NCBI GenBank assembly: GCA_002737365.1
Contig: NSIL01000002.1
Coordinates: forward strand, 152,596-216,595
Reading direction: 5' to 3'
Source: Acidobacterium sp.
GTDB taxonomy: Bacteria; Acidobacteriota; Vicinamibacteria; Vicinamibacterales; UBA2999
DNA length: 64,000 nucleotides
Both the position numbers and the translations under genes were made by a program. The notes beneath the pieces were generated by a model. The model searched no databases and was not told the origin of the DNA. It saw only the letters and a list, made by a program, of their open reading frames with translations. Positions 7,634 through 16,293 of this stretch are shown in pieces; the first letter of the stretch is position 1; each line of letters opens with the position of its first letter.

Positions 7634-9027
7634 GTGCCAGGGCCGCCGAAACGGCAGCGTCGATCCTGCTTGTTGAAGACAAGGATTCGCTGAGGGCCAT
7701 GCTGCGGATGGCCCTCGAGGCGCAGGGCCACTTCGTGATCGAGGCGCGCGACGAGGCTGAAGCCGTCGCCGCGCTGCGTGATTCCCAACCGGCTGTGGTC
7801 CTCTCGGACTTACGCCTTCCCGTTGGCGATGGGCTTGGCGTCTTGCGCGCGGCCAAGGAAGCTGACCCGGAACTCCCCGTTATCGTCATGACCGCGCACG
7901 GCAGCATCCAGGATGCCGTGGCGGCCATGAAGCAAGGGGCGCTGGATTTTCTCGCCAAGCCTGTCGATCCCGATCACTTGTTGCTGCTCGTCGAGCGCGC
8001 GCTTGCGCAACGGCGCCTGCTGAACGAGTATCGCTTGTTGAAGGAGGAGGCCGCGGCCCGCCGCGGCGGTCCACACATCATCGGCGACTCGCCGGCGCTG
8101 CGCCAGGCCATGGCCGCCATCGATCGCGCCGCCGCCACCGACACCACGGTGTTGCTCGAAGGCGAGAGCGGTACCGGCAAGGAGTTGTGCGCCCGCGCCC
8201 TGCACGACCGCAGCCCGCGCGCTCACGGTCCGTTCGTCGCCATCAACTGCGCCGCTATTCCCGACACGCTGCTCGAGGCCGAGCTGTTTGGATACGAGCG
8301 GGGTGCTTTTACCGGCGCCAATCAACGAAAGCTGGGACGCTTTGAACTGGCCCAGCGCGGCACCCTGTTCCTGGACGAGATTGGCGAGCTGCCGATGACC
8401 GTGCAGGCCAAGCTGCTGCGCGCCGTTGAGACGCGGAAGATCGAGCGGCTGGGTGGCGGCGCCTCCATCCAGCTGGACGTGCGCATTGTCGCGGCCACCA
8501 ACCGGGGGCTGCGGCAAGCCGTCGCCGCCAGGCAGTTTCGCGAGGACCTGTACTTCCGCCTGTCGGTCTTCCCGGTCGAGGTGCCGGCGCTGCGTGATCG
8601 GCGCGAGGATATTCCCAAACTCGCGCATCACTTCGTCGCCCGCGTGGCGCGGGACGTCGGCAAGAAAATCTCGCTGTCGCCAGAGGCCGTGACCGAGTTG
8701 ATGGCGCACCACTGGCCCGGCAACATCCGCGAGTTGCAGAACGCGCTCGAGCGGGCGGTCATCCTGGCCGAGGGGGACGTGCTGCTGCCGCGTCACCTGA
8801 GCCTGTCGCCGGTGCCGAGTAGCGGCTCGGCGATCGACCCGTGGGAGCGAATTGATTTGGGTGGCAGTTTGGCCGAGGCGATAGCGCGCACGGTGCATGA
8901 AGTCGAGCGCCGCAAGATTCAGCTAGCGCTGAGCGACGCTGGTGGCGACCGCGGGAGGGCTGCCGACCTGCTGCAGATCAACTACCAGGCGTTGGAAGTG
9001 AAGCTGCGCCAGTTGCGCCTCAACTGA
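7630..9027 (+). CDS. Sigma-54-dependent response regulator, NtrC/PilR-like
   Basis: Transcription activator with a receiver domain (phospho-acceptor D60 in LSDLRLP), an AAA+ domain and a C-terminal helix-turn-helix (GDRGRAADLLQINYQALEVKL). Walker A is G178-E185 (GESGTGKE), the sigma-54 contact loop is GAFTGA at 225-230, so it should act on sigma-54 promoters. The kinase at 3543 and a sigma-54 promoter match at 4907 sit in the same cluster, pointing to a PilS/PilR-type circuit for the minor pilins. GTG start overlaps the previous stop. 465 residues is typical. Confidence 0.93.
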   Translation: MSARAAETAASILLVEDKDSLRAMLRMALEAQGHFVIEARDEAEAVAALRDSQPAVVLSDLRLPVGDGLGVLRAAKEADPELPVIVMTAHGSIQDAVAAMKQGALDFLAKPVDPDHLLLLVERALAQRRLLNEYRLLKEEAAARRGGPHIIGDSPALRQAMAAIDRAAATDTTVLLEGESGTGKELCARALHDRSPRAHGPFVAINCAAIPDTLLEAELFGYERGAFTGANQRKLGRFELAQRGTLFLDEIGELPMTVQAKLLRAVETRKIERLGGGASIQLDVRIVAATNRGLRQAVAARQFREDLYFRLSVFPVEVPALRDRREDIPKLAHHFVARVARDVGKKISLSPEAVTELMAHHWPGNIRELQNALERAVILAEGDVLLPRHLSLSPVPSSGSAIDPWERIDLGGSLAEAIARTVHEVERRKIQLALSDAGGDRGRAADLLQINYQALEVKLRQLRLN

Positions 9028-9035
9028 ACCAGGAC

Positions 9036-9056
9036 GGCGCCCCTTGAGGGGGCGCC
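9036..9056. terminator. Bidirectional hairpin between convergent genes
   Basis: GGCGCCCC, loop TTGAG, GGGGCGCC forms a perfect 8-bp GC stem in the 30-base space between the sigma-54 activator and convergent aroB. No long T-tract follows on either side. Confidence 0.55.
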
Positions 9057-9057
9057 A

Positions 9058-10143
9058 TTACGCCCTCAGCCCGAGACCCTTGAGCGCGGCTTTCAGCTCT
9101 TTCGCCGTCACATCCGTGAGCGTGGTCGTGGCGCCGCGCTTGGTGGCGGCCACGAAGTGCAGCGTCCCCGCCACCACCTTCTTGTCCCGGCCAATAGCCG
9201 CAAGGGCGTCCTTCGTCGAGATGTCTGACACCGGCGGCAGCGGACCGAGGTGCGTGACGAGGTCGAGGACTTCGTCATACAGCGACTGCGGCGTCACGCC
9301 GCGGGCCACGCCCAGCGACAACGCCGCCAACATCCCGTAGCCAACCGCTTCACCGTGACGGAAGCGCTTGTAGTTCGTCGCCGCCTCGAGGGCATGGCCC
9401 ATCGTGTGACCGAAGTTCAGGATGCGGCGCAGGCCAGACTCGCGCTCGTCAGCCGAGACCACGCGCGCCTTGATGCGGCACGAGGCGGCGACGAGGGGTG
9501 CCACGGCCTCCGGCTCACGGGCGAAGATTGCCGGCAGCGTCGTCCGCACGCGGTCGAGCAGCGCGGGCTCGGCAATGATGCCGTATTTGATGACTTCATA
9601 CAGGCCGGCCCTGAACTCGCGGCGCGGCAGCGTGCCGAGCACCGTTGGATCCGCCACCACCAGGCTCGGCGCGTGGAACGCTCCAATCAGGTTCTTGCCA
9701 AGGGGATGATTGACGCCGGTCTTGCCACCAATCGCGCTATCTACCTGCGCCAGCAGGGTCGTCGGCACGTGGACGACCCGGATGCCGCGCAGGTAGGTGG
9801 CGGCGGCGAACCCGACGAGGTCGCCGATGACACCGCCGCCCACGGCAATGACTACGGTGGAGCGATCGGCATGCGCCTTGACCAGCGCATCGTGCACCTG
9901 CGACACCGCGGCGATGGTCTTGGCGCGCTCGCCATCGTCCACGAGCACGGGCGTGCGTTCGGCGCCGAGTTTCTTGAAGCGCGCGCCGTGCAATTCCCAC
10001 ACGCGTGGACTCGACACGAGAATGCGCCGTGGGCCCAGCCTCGCCCGATTCAGCTCACTGCCGAGGGTATCGATGGTGGAGTCGCCGATGAGAACGGCGT
10101 AGGCGCCCGCGGCGGCGGTCACCCCGATGCGCGTGGCTGACAT
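9058..10143 (-). CDS. aroB: 3-dehydroquinate synthase
   Basis: Second step of the shikimate pathway: converts DAHP to 3-dehydroquinate using NAD and a divalent metal, in the cytoplasm. The NAD-binding loop GGGVIGDLVGFAAATYLRG, the lysine-rich EVIKYG segment and the metal-binding histidines in NFGHTMGHALE and HGEAVGYGM are all present. 361 residues is the usual length. It is a single gene, convergent with the pilus operon and divergent from proS; no other aro gene is adjacent. Confidence 0.96.
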   Translation of the reverse strand: MSATRIGVTAAAGAYAVLIGDSTIDTLGSELNRARLGPRRILVSSPRVWELHGARFKKLGAERTPVLVDDGERAKTIAAVSQVHDALVKAHADRSTVVIAVGGGVIGDLVGFAAATYLRGIRVVHVPTTLLAQVDSAIGGKTGVNHPLGKNLIGAFHAPSLVVADPTVLGTLPRREFRAGLYEVIKYGIIAEPALLDRVRTTLPAIFAREPEAVAPLVAASCRIKARVVSADERESGLRRILNFGHTMGHALEAATNYKRFRHGEAVGYGMLAALSLGVARGVTPQSLYDEVLDLVTHLGPLPPVSDISTKDALAAIGRDKKVVAGTLHFVAATKRGATTTLTDVTAKELKAALKGLGLRA

Positions 10144-10229
10144 TTAGGATGAGTAGGATAGCACCGACTTCCCAGCGCGAGATGACGTAAAATTCAAGGT
10201 TGAGATCGGCGAGAGAGACTCAGGAGCCC

Positions 10230-11693
10230 ATGGCCGCGAAACCTAATCAGGACGAAGCGTTCGTTACGGAAATCACCAAGCAGTCAGTCGACTTTTCAAA
10301 GTGGTACCTCGATGTCGTCCGGCAAGCCGAACTGGCGGACTACTCGCCGGTCAAGGGCTTCATGGTCATTCGGCCGTACGGCTACGCCATCTGGGAGCAG
10401 ATTCAACAGCAGTTGGACCAGCGCTTCAAGGCCACCGGCCACGTCAACGCGTACTTTCCGCTGCTGATTCCCGAAAGCCTGCTGCTGAAGGAAGCGCAGC
10501 ACGTCGAGGGCTTCGCGCCGCAGGTTGCCTACGTCACGCACGCCGGCGGCGAAGAGCTGGACGAGAAGCTCGTCATCCGCCCGACCTCCGAAACCATTTT
10601 CGGCGTGATGTACCAAAAGTGGATCCAGTCGTGGCGCGATCTGCCGGTGCTGATCAACCAGTGGGCCAACGTCGTCCGCTGGGAAAAAGTCACGCGGCCG
10701 TTCCTGCGCACGACCGAATTCCTGTGGCAGGAAGGTCACACCGCGCACGAAACAGCGGCCGAGGCCCAGGAAGAGACGCTGAAGATTCTCGCCATCTACA
10801 AGGAGTTCTCCGAGAACGTCCTGGCGATGCCGGTGGTCGATGGCCAGAAGAGCGACAGCGAGAAGTTCGCCGGCGCGTCGAAGACCTATTCGATCGAAGC
10901 CCTGATGGGCGATGGCCGCGCCCTGCAGGCCGGCACGTCGCACAACCTCGGGCAGAATTTCGCCAAGGCCTTCGAGATCCAGTTCCAGGGCCGTGACAAG
11001 ACGCTGCAGCACGCCTGGACCACCTCGTGGGGCGTGTCGACCCGTCTCATCGGCGGCGTGATCATGACACACGGCGACGACAGCGGCCTGATCCTGCCCC
11101 CGGCCGTGGCGCCCTGGCAGGTGGTGATCGTGCCGATTCCACGCGGCACCTGGAAAGAGACCGTGCTGCCCAAGTGCGAAGAAATTGCGGCGCAGCTCAA
11201 GGCGGCCGGCATTCGCGTGAAGCTCGACGCCGACGAGAGTCAGACGCCCGGCTGGAAGTTCTCCGAGTACGAGATGCGCGGTGTGCCGCTACGTCTCGAG
11301 ATTGGCCCCAAGGACATCGAGAAGTCATCCGTGTTCGCGGCTCGCCGCGACACGCGCGTGAAGGCCTCGATCCCCATGGAGGGCCTCACCGATGCGATCA
11401 AGGCGCTGCTCGACGAGATCCAGAAGAGCCTGCTCGACCGCGCCCGCACGTTCCGCGACGAGCACACCTCGAAGGTCGACGGCTACGATGAACTGAAGGC
11501 CGCCATGGCAGGCCGCCCGGGCTTCGTGATCGCCCCCTGGTGTGAAGAAGCGCAGTGCGAGGCTGACATCAAGGCCGAGACGCAGGCGACCATCCGCAAC
11601 ATCCCGTTCGGCTACGAGCAGGCCCCTGGCAAGCCCTGTATCAAGTGCGGCAAACCGGCCAAGGTCAGTGCCTGGTTCGCCAAGGCCTACTGA
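10230..11693 (+). CDS. proS: Prolyl-tRNA synthetase, short (archaeal/eukaryotic-like) type
   Basis: Charges tRNA-Pro with proline. The class II core is seen in motif 2 (WEKVTRPFLRTTEFLWQEGH) and motif 3 region (GVSTRLIGGVIMTHGDDSGL), followed by the anticodon-binding domain and a C-terminal extra domain with Cys residues (WCEEAQC, CIKCG) and terminal Tyr. This is the ProS type 3 layout without the editing insertion of the long bacterial type, and 487 residues fits. ATG 10230 is used because CAGGAG lies just upstream; a TTG at 10200 is in frame but less likely. TAAAAT at 10187-10192 is a possible -10. Confidence 0.96.
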   Translation: MAAKPNQDEAFVTEITKQSVDFSKWYLDVVRQAELADYSPVKGFMVIRPYGYAIWEQIQQQLDQRFKATGHVNAYFPLLIPESLLLKEAQHVEGFAPQVAYVTHAGGEELDEKLVIRPTSETIFGVMYQKWIQSWRDLPVLINQWANVVRWEKVTRPFLRTTEFLWQEGHTAHETAAEAQEETLKILAIYKEFSENVLAMPVVDGQKSDSEKFAGASKTYSIEALMGDGRALQAGTSHNLGQNFAKAFEIQFQGRDKTLQHAWTTSWGVSTRLIGGVIMTHGDDSGLILPPAVAPWQVVIVPIPRGTWKETVLPKCEEIAAQLKAAGIRVKLDADESQTPGWKFSEYEMRGVPLRLEIGPKDIEKSSVFAARRDTRVKASIPMEGLTDAIKALLDEIQKSLLDRARTFRDEHTSKVDGYDELKAAMAGRPGFVIAPWCEEAQCEADIKAETQATIRNIPFGYEQAPGKPCIKCGKPAKVSAWFAKAY

Positions 11694-11727
11694 GGGCCGT
11701 GGAGTTGGGAGGTAAGCTGCGGGTCAC

Positions 11728-13281
11728 ATGAGCTCAGCCCGCAGGACCTCACTCTTCCTGTTTCTGTTCTTTCAGTCGCTTTACGCCCTCACCTCGTCCG
11801 GCAACGTCTTCCGCATTGCGGACGAGTTCGAGGTTTACTTCCAGGCTGAAAACCTCGTCGATCACGGCGACCTGTCGGTCCCGCAGGCGCTGGCAATTCG
11901 CCAGCCCGTGATCGTCAACGGCAAGGTGGTCGGGACCCAGTCGGTGTTCTTCGGCAAGGTCGGGACCGACGGCAAGCCCTACGCGCCGTACGGCCCGCTG
12001 TCGGCGGTCCTGGCCGTGCCCCATCACCTGCTGGGCCGCGCCGTGGCGGCGGTGGCCGGGGTGCCGCGCGTCCCCAGGGCGCAGGGGCTGGCGTGGGTGA
12101 TTTTGGTGGGTGGCATCACGGTGCTGACCAGCGCGACGGCCGCCGCCCTGGCCGTGGCGGGGTTCTATCGCGCCGCCCTTGCCCTGTCCACGCCGGGGCC
12201 GGCGGCGCTGGTGCTGTCGTTGTTGCTTGGCGGCGCCACCGTGCTGTGGCCGTATGGCGCGACGCTCTACTCCGAAGCCTGGCAGGCTGCGGCATTCGTA
12301 TGGGCGGCCGCGTGGTTGCTCGAAGCGCGAGCTGGGCACGGCCGCCGACGAGCGCGCGTGATCGGTGCCGCACTGGTGCTGACCGCCGCCGGCCTCACCA
12401 AGGTCACGGCCCTGATCTTCGCTCCAGCGTTCGTGGTGGCCGTACTCCTGGACCGCTCACTGACCGACCGCACGCGACGCGAGGTGGCGGCCATCCTGCT
12501 GATCGGCATCGTCCTGGCCGTCGCCATTCACGTCCGTTGGAACCAGTTCCGCTTTGATGACCCGTTTGATTTCGGCTACGACTGGTCCGAGACCATTCCG
12601 GTGCTGCCGCCGCAGGCATTTGCGTTGACCGATGCACCGCGTGGACTGGCCGTGCTGTTGTTGTCGCCGGGGAAGTCCGTGTTTCTGTGGGCGCCCGTCT
12701 TGGTGCTGGCAGTACTCGGTGCACGTCGCGCGTGGCAGCGAGAGCGGGCGATGGCGATCGGGTGCGCCACCGCCACGAGTCTCGGGCTGATTGTGTTCGC
12801 AGCCTATCTGTTTCCCGAAGGGGCATACGCGCACGGGCCGCGTCACCTGGTCCCGATCCTGCCACTCATGCTGCTGCCGGCTGCCGGGGTCGAGGCGGGG
12901 CGGTGGCGCCGGCCGCTGCTGGCGGCGTGCGCAATCCTGGGCCTGGTGATGGCGCTGTTGGCATTGTCGGTGTCGCACCTCGAAGACCAGGCGATATCCG
13001 TCTCGACCAATCGCTACTACGAACAGGTTGACCCGGCGCCGGGGCGCCCAGCCAATCGATACAATCTGGGCTACATCCCGTTTGTCAGTGCGCTGCGCTC
13101 GCCTGGATGGATGTCGTCGCCGACACTCGGGCAGGGCCCCGATTTCTTTCCATTGCACTTGCGGCAGGCGCAGGCGCAACTCCCGGACGGTCGCGCCATT
13201 CCTTCGTGGCTGATCTGGGCGTGGCCGCTGATGTGGCTGCTGTCGCTGGCCGCGGCAATGCTGTTCCGGCCGCAGGACTGA
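11728..13281 (+). CDS. Polytopic membrane protein, possible GT-C type glycosyltransferase
   Basis: A 517-residue integral membrane protein with an N-terminal helix and roughly ten more hydrophobic segments up to a final helix near 495-512. The early extracytoplasmic loop has acidic residues (IADEFEVYFQAENL, residues 27-40) and the phrase YAPYGPLSAVL, as in lipid-dependent GT-C glycosyltransferases, where an Asp/Glu in the first loop is catalytic. I see no diagnostic domain beyond this, so the assignment is tentative. It follows proS by 34 bases, without clear functional link. Confidence 0.6.
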   Translation: MSSARRTSLFLFLFFQSLYALTSSGNVFRIADEFEVYFQAENLVDHGDLSVPQALAIRQPVIVNGKVVGTQSVFFGKVGTDGKPYAPYGPLSAVLAVPHHLLGRAVAAVAGVPRVPRAQGLAWVILVGGITVLTSATAAALAVAGFYRAALALSTPGPAALVLSLLLGGATVLWPYGATLYSEAWQAAAFVWAAAWLLEARAGHGRRRARVIGAALVLTAAGLTKVTALIFAPAFVVAVLLDRSLTDRTRREVAAILLIGIVLAVAIHVRWNQFRFDDPFDFGYDWSETIPVLPPQAFALTDAPRGLAVLLLSPGKSVFLWAPVLVLAVLGARRAWQRERAMAIGCATATSLGLIVFAAYLFPEGAYAHGPRHLVPILPLMLLPAAGVEAGRWRRPLLAACAILGLVMALLALSVSHLEDQAISVSTNRYYEQVDPAPGRPANRYNLGYIPFVSALRSPGWMSSPTLGQGPDFFPLHLRQAQAQLPDGRAIPSWLIWAWPLMWLLSLAAAMLFRPQD

Positions 13282-13311
13282 GCCGCGTTGGGGTCAGACC
13301 CCACCCGCGGC
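13282..13311. terminator. Two-tier hairpin between convergent genes (GGGGTCAGACCCC core)
   Basis: Outer arms GCCGCG/CGCGGC and inner arms GGGGTC/GACCCC form a nested hairpin that fills the gap between the membrane protein and the convergent OmpA-like gene. It probably ends transcription on both strands; the inner palindrome may also be a dispersed repeat. Confidence 0.5.
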
Positions 13312-13313
13312 TC

Positions 13314-14936
13314 TTACTGCAGGCGAATGGTCAGCGCCGCACGGCGGTTGAGACGACGGGTCTCTTCGCGCGTGTTGTCGTGCTTGGGACGCTCTTCGCC
13401 GTAGCTCACAGCCTGCAGACGCGTACCGGCGACGCCGCGGCCGGCGAGGTACTCGCGTACCGCGTTGGAGCGGCGTTCGCCCAGCGCCAGGTTGTATTCG
13501 GTCGTGCCAATGTTGCAGGTGTGGCCCTCGACCGTGATACGCAGGTTCGGGTCTTCGGCCATCGCCTTGATGGCTTCGTCAAGAAGGCGCGTCGCTTCCG
13601 CGCGCAGGGTGTAGCGGTCGAAGTCGAAGTGCACATCTTCGAACACGAACTGCTTTTTCGCGGCGGGCGCGATGACCTGGACCGTGATCGTGTCGGTCGC
13701 CGTCATGCCCTTGCCATCGTCCACGGTCACCGTCAGCGGCACCGCGCCAACCTGGCCGGGAGCGGTCCACGGCGTCTGGCGGTCGCCGGCGTTGCCGAAC
13801 GAGCCGGTGGGGCTCGACCAGCGGTAACGAAGGGTGTCGCCATCCGGGTCCTGCGCCTCGGCCGAGGCCGTGAGCTGGCGGCCCACTTCAACCGTGCACG
13901 GCTCGCAGCGCGCCTTCACCGTCGGCGGGCGGTTGGCCGGCATCGGCGGAGTGGTCGGAGCAGTCGGCTGCACGGTGGCCGCCGGCGGCGGCGTCGAACG
14001 GGGGTAGTAGCCAATGCGCACCTGCAGGCCCAGGCGGTCGAAGTCACTGTCTTCCGACGTCGTGAAGTCGCTGCGGTTCAGGTAGTACGACGCGGTGTAG
14101 CCCAGGCCAAGACCGAGGTAGACGCCCTTGTTGGTGCTGTACTGGAAGCCGCCGAACAGGTCGCGGGTCGCGTCCGGATTCCATTCGCGAGGCATACCAA
14201 TGGCCGCGAGCGAGGGACCGGTGTATTTCTGGTCCTGATCGAACAACGCCTCGCCGTGCATTTCGGCGATCATCTTGAACTTCGAGCGGCTCGGGTAGCC
14301 GACGCCGATGCCCCACTTGAAACCGTTCGTGAGGTTGTAGCCGTCGGGGCTGCCGCGCATGAGGAATCCGGCCGAGGTCGTGAGCTCGACGCGCTGGTTG
14401 TACTCGCGCGAACCGATCAAGTCGAACTGGAAGTCGGTGGCGCCCGTACCCAGGCCGTCGCCGGCGGTGGGCAACTTCGCCATGACGCGCAGGGCTGCCG
14501 CGTATCCGTCGCCGGTGCCCGGCGACAGCAGGCTGAACTTGGCACCGACCGTCACGTCGCTGAACCCCGTGTTCCAACCCTTACTGATCAGGTAATTCTG
14601 TGGCTGGCCATTGCGCGCGGTCGGAACCAGGTCGGCGTCGATGCGGCGGGTGCCGAGCGTACCGAACAGTTCAATGCGGTCGGTCACACCGAAGCCGAAC
14701 ATGCCGCCAATGTCAGTGATGTCGCTGAAGCCTTCGCTGCGGTCGAAGTTGACCAACTGCAATCCGCCGCCCCATTGACCCTTGGGCAGAGTCTCGGCCG
14801 TCGGCACAAACCACAATCCCGTATCGCCAAAAACAGTGGCACCGCCGGGCTTCGAATCCTGTGCCCACACACTGCTCGCGGCCACCACACAAAAGATTAG
14901 CCCAAACGCCACATGGCGAATGATTTTCATAGCCAT
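13314..14936 (-). CDS. Outer-membrane beta-barrel protein with PKD and OmpA peptidoglycan-binding domains
   Basis: A signal peptide (about 1-26, ending VWAQ) leads to a barrel-like region of about 290 residues with alternating aromatic strands, a Pro-rich linker (330-350), a PKD-type domain (AEAQDPDGDTLRYRWSS, about 355-445) and a C-terminal OmpA domain (about 450-540) with the peptidoglycan-binding pattern VEGHTCNIGTTEYNLALGERR. The protein would tether the outer membrane to the cell wall, so the cell is diderm. The downstream direction faces a convergent gene; tatC lies upstream on the same strand. Confidence 0.87.
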   Translation of the reverse strand: MAMKIIRHVAFGLIFCVVAASSVWAQDSKPGGATVFGDTGLWFVPTAETLPKGQWGGGLQLVNFDRSEGFSDITDIGGMFGFGVTDRIELFGTLGTRRIDADLVPTARNGQPQNYLISKGWNTGFSDVTVGAKFSLLSPGTGDGYAAALRVMAKLPTAGDGLGTGATDFQFDLIGSREYNQRVELTTSAGFLMRGSPDGYNLTNGFKWGIGVGYPSRSKFKMIAEMHGEALFDQDQKYTGPSLAAIGMPREWNPDATRDLFGGFQYSTNKGVYLGLGLGYTASYYLNRSDFTTSEDSDFDRLGLQVRIGYYPRSTPPPAATVQPTAPTTPPMPANRPPTVKARCEPCTVEVGRQLTASAEAQDPDGDTLRYRWSSPTGSFGNAGDRQTPWTAPGQVGAVPLTVTVDDGKGMTATDTITVQVIAPAAKKQFVFEDVHFDFDRYTLRAEATRLLDEAIKAMAEDPNLRITVEGHTCNIGTTEYNLALGERRSNAVREYLAGRGVAGTRLQAVSYGEERPKHDNTREETRRLNRRAALTIRLQ

Positions 14937-14988
14937 ATTTTAAGGCCGAGAAACCCCCGAAGTCAAACAGAAACCAAGATTTAGGGCT

Positions 14989-15828
14989 CTACGCATCGGC
15001 CGGTTCCTGTTTTTTGGATTTACCGAAGGCCCAAGCGACCCCAATGCCCACGATGTAAAGTCCAACCATGGGACCGGCGACCAGGACCTGGCTGACCGGG
15101 CTGCTGTCGGGGGTAATCACGGCTGCGACCACGAAAATCAATAACACCGCGTATTTGAAGTTCTTAGCCAGGAAGCGCGCCGACACGATGCCCAGTCGCG
15201 CCAGCACGAACATCAGCACCGGCATCTGGAACACGAGGCCCATGCCCAGCATGAGTTTCACGTACAGGCCGAACACCGGCTCCATCCGCGGGGTGAACGT
15301 GATGAACTCGTTGGAAAACGACGCGAAGAATTTCCACGCCGCCGGAAAAACCACGTAGTGCGCGAACGCCGCGCCGCCGATGAAGAGCGACGACGAGGCC
15401 ACCACGAACGGAATGGCCAGCCTCTTTTCCTTCGAGTACAGCCCCGGCGCAATGAACAGCCAGACCTGCCACATGATGTACGGCGAGGCGACCAGCACGC
15501 CGCACAGCGCGGCGATCTTCAGCATCAGGATGAAGGCTTCGCCCGGCTCGGTGTAGATCAGGTGCCCGCCTGGAATGTCGGTGGTCAGGCGCTGATACAC
15601 GAAGGCCACGACCTGGTTGATGAACGCCAGGGAAATGACAAACCCGACAAACAACGCCGAGACCGCGTGCGTGATCCGCTTGCGCAGTTCATCGAGGTGC
15701 TCGAGGAACGTCATCCGGTCTTCGGCCGGCTCCTCGGGCTCACCAAACGGCGACGCACTCGAGCCCGCCGCCGGCAGGTCCCGAGCATCGTCGTCGTCAC
15801 GTTGACTGGGAAAAGGAACGAGCGCCAC
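14989..15828 (-). CDS. tatC: Sec-independent translocase subunit TatC
   Basis: Core receptor of the twin-arginine translocase that recognises RR signal peptides of folded exported proteins. The N-terminal cytoplasmic segment MTFLEHLDELRKRI is the TatC signature, followed by six membrane helices and the conserved EPGEAFILMLK loop. A 38-residue acidic extension precedes the signature, and 279 residues is slightly long for this reason. It is downstream of tatA on the same strand, 35 bases apart, separated by GGTGCC repeats. Confidence 0.96.
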   Translation of the reverse strand: MALVPFPSQRDDDDARDLPAAGSSASPFGEPEEPAEDRMTFLEHLDELRKRITHAVSALFVGFVISLAFINQVVAFVYQRLTTDIPGGHLIYTEPGEAFILMLKIAALCGVLVASPYIMWQVWLFIAPGLYSKEKRLAIPFVVASSSLFIGGAAFAHYVVFPAAWKFFASFSNEFITFTPRMEPVFGLYVKLMLGMGLVFQMPVLMFVLARLGIVSARFLAKNFKYAVLLIFVVAAVITPDSSPVSQVLVAGPMVGLYIVGIGVAWAFGKSKKQEPADA

Positions 15829-15839
15829 GGGAAATACTA

Positions 15840-15863
15840 GGGTGCCTAAGGTGCCGGGGGCGC
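15840..15863. repeat. Tandem GGTGCC-type repeat between tatA and tatC
   Basis: Units GGTGCCTAA, GGTGCCGGG and GGCGCCTAG follow each other in the short gap between the two tat genes. A longer run of the same kind of unit lies at 56034-56080. Confidence 0.5.
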
Positions 15864-16148
15864 CTAGCTCCGAGAAACGGTCTCGCGGGGCGGCGCGTTG
15901 TCGGCATCGTGGCTCGGCAGAACCTCGGCGGCCAGGACCGGCTCGGGCACTTTGGCGGCCGCGTCCTTCTGCTCCTCGATCTTGATTTCCTGCTCCAGCG
16001 TGTTCTGGAGGTCGTTCGACGCCTTCTTGAACTCGTTCAAGCTGCGGCCGAGCGACTTGCCGAGCTCAGGGAGCTTTCTGGGGCCAAAAATAATCAGCGC
16101 GATCACCAGAATGATGATGAGCTCGGGCATTCCAAGAGAACCAAACAT
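15864..16148 (-). CDS. tatA: Twin-arginine translocase subunit TatA/TatE family
   Basis: Single N-terminal membrane helix and the hallmark FGPRKLPELGKSLG hinge and amphipathic helix (about residues 20-45), then a charged tail. TatA oligomers form the conducting element of the Tat system with TatC, whose gene is immediately downstream. The Glu after MP at residue 9 resembles TatB-like polar residues, and no separate tatB is seen, so this protein may serve both roles, as in minimal TatAC systems. Expression probably comes from the 145-base divergent region shared with the S41 protease. Confidence 0.92.
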   Translation of the reverse strand: MFGSLGMPELIIILVIALIIFGPRKLPELGKSLGRSLNEFKKASNDLQNTLEQEIKIEEQKDAAAKVPEPVLAAEVLPSHDADNAPPRETVSRS

Positions 16149-16218
16149 AGAAGAACTCCCTTACTGGGACGAATTACGGCCCGTTCCAAGGCCTCGGCGT
16201 CCAATCAGGAGTATACCT

Positions 16219-16243
16219 CCCCCTTCGCCAAAGGCTACGGGGG
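16219..16243. repeat. Stem-TTC-stem-loop-stem-TAC-stem element, family B copy 1
   Basis: CCCCC, TTC, GCC, loop AAA, GGC, TAC, GGGGG. The same architecture with bulged TTC and TAC occurs at 40030-40061 and, slightly altered, at 52319-52351. It lies in the divergent tatA/ctpA promoter region. Confidence 0.5.
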
Positions 16244-16258
16244 CCAGGCCTTCTGTTC

Positions 16259-16287
16259 TTGCGGACACCCGGGTAGTCAGTTAGCAT
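16259..16287 (+). promoter_or_regulatory. Sigma-70 type promoter of the S41 protease gene
   Basis: TTGCGG at 16259-16264, 17-base spacer, TAGCAT at 16282-16287. The start codon is at 16294, so the predicted transcript begins at or next to the ATG and would be leaderless or nearly so. Confidence 0.5.
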
Positions 16288-16293
16288 CGCCCT

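Noticed and set aside
13107-14900. 597-codon plus-strand frame opposite the OmpA-like gene
   Set aside because: Overlaps the end of the membrane protein gene and lies fully antisense to a clear OmpA/PKD protein; no domain visible.
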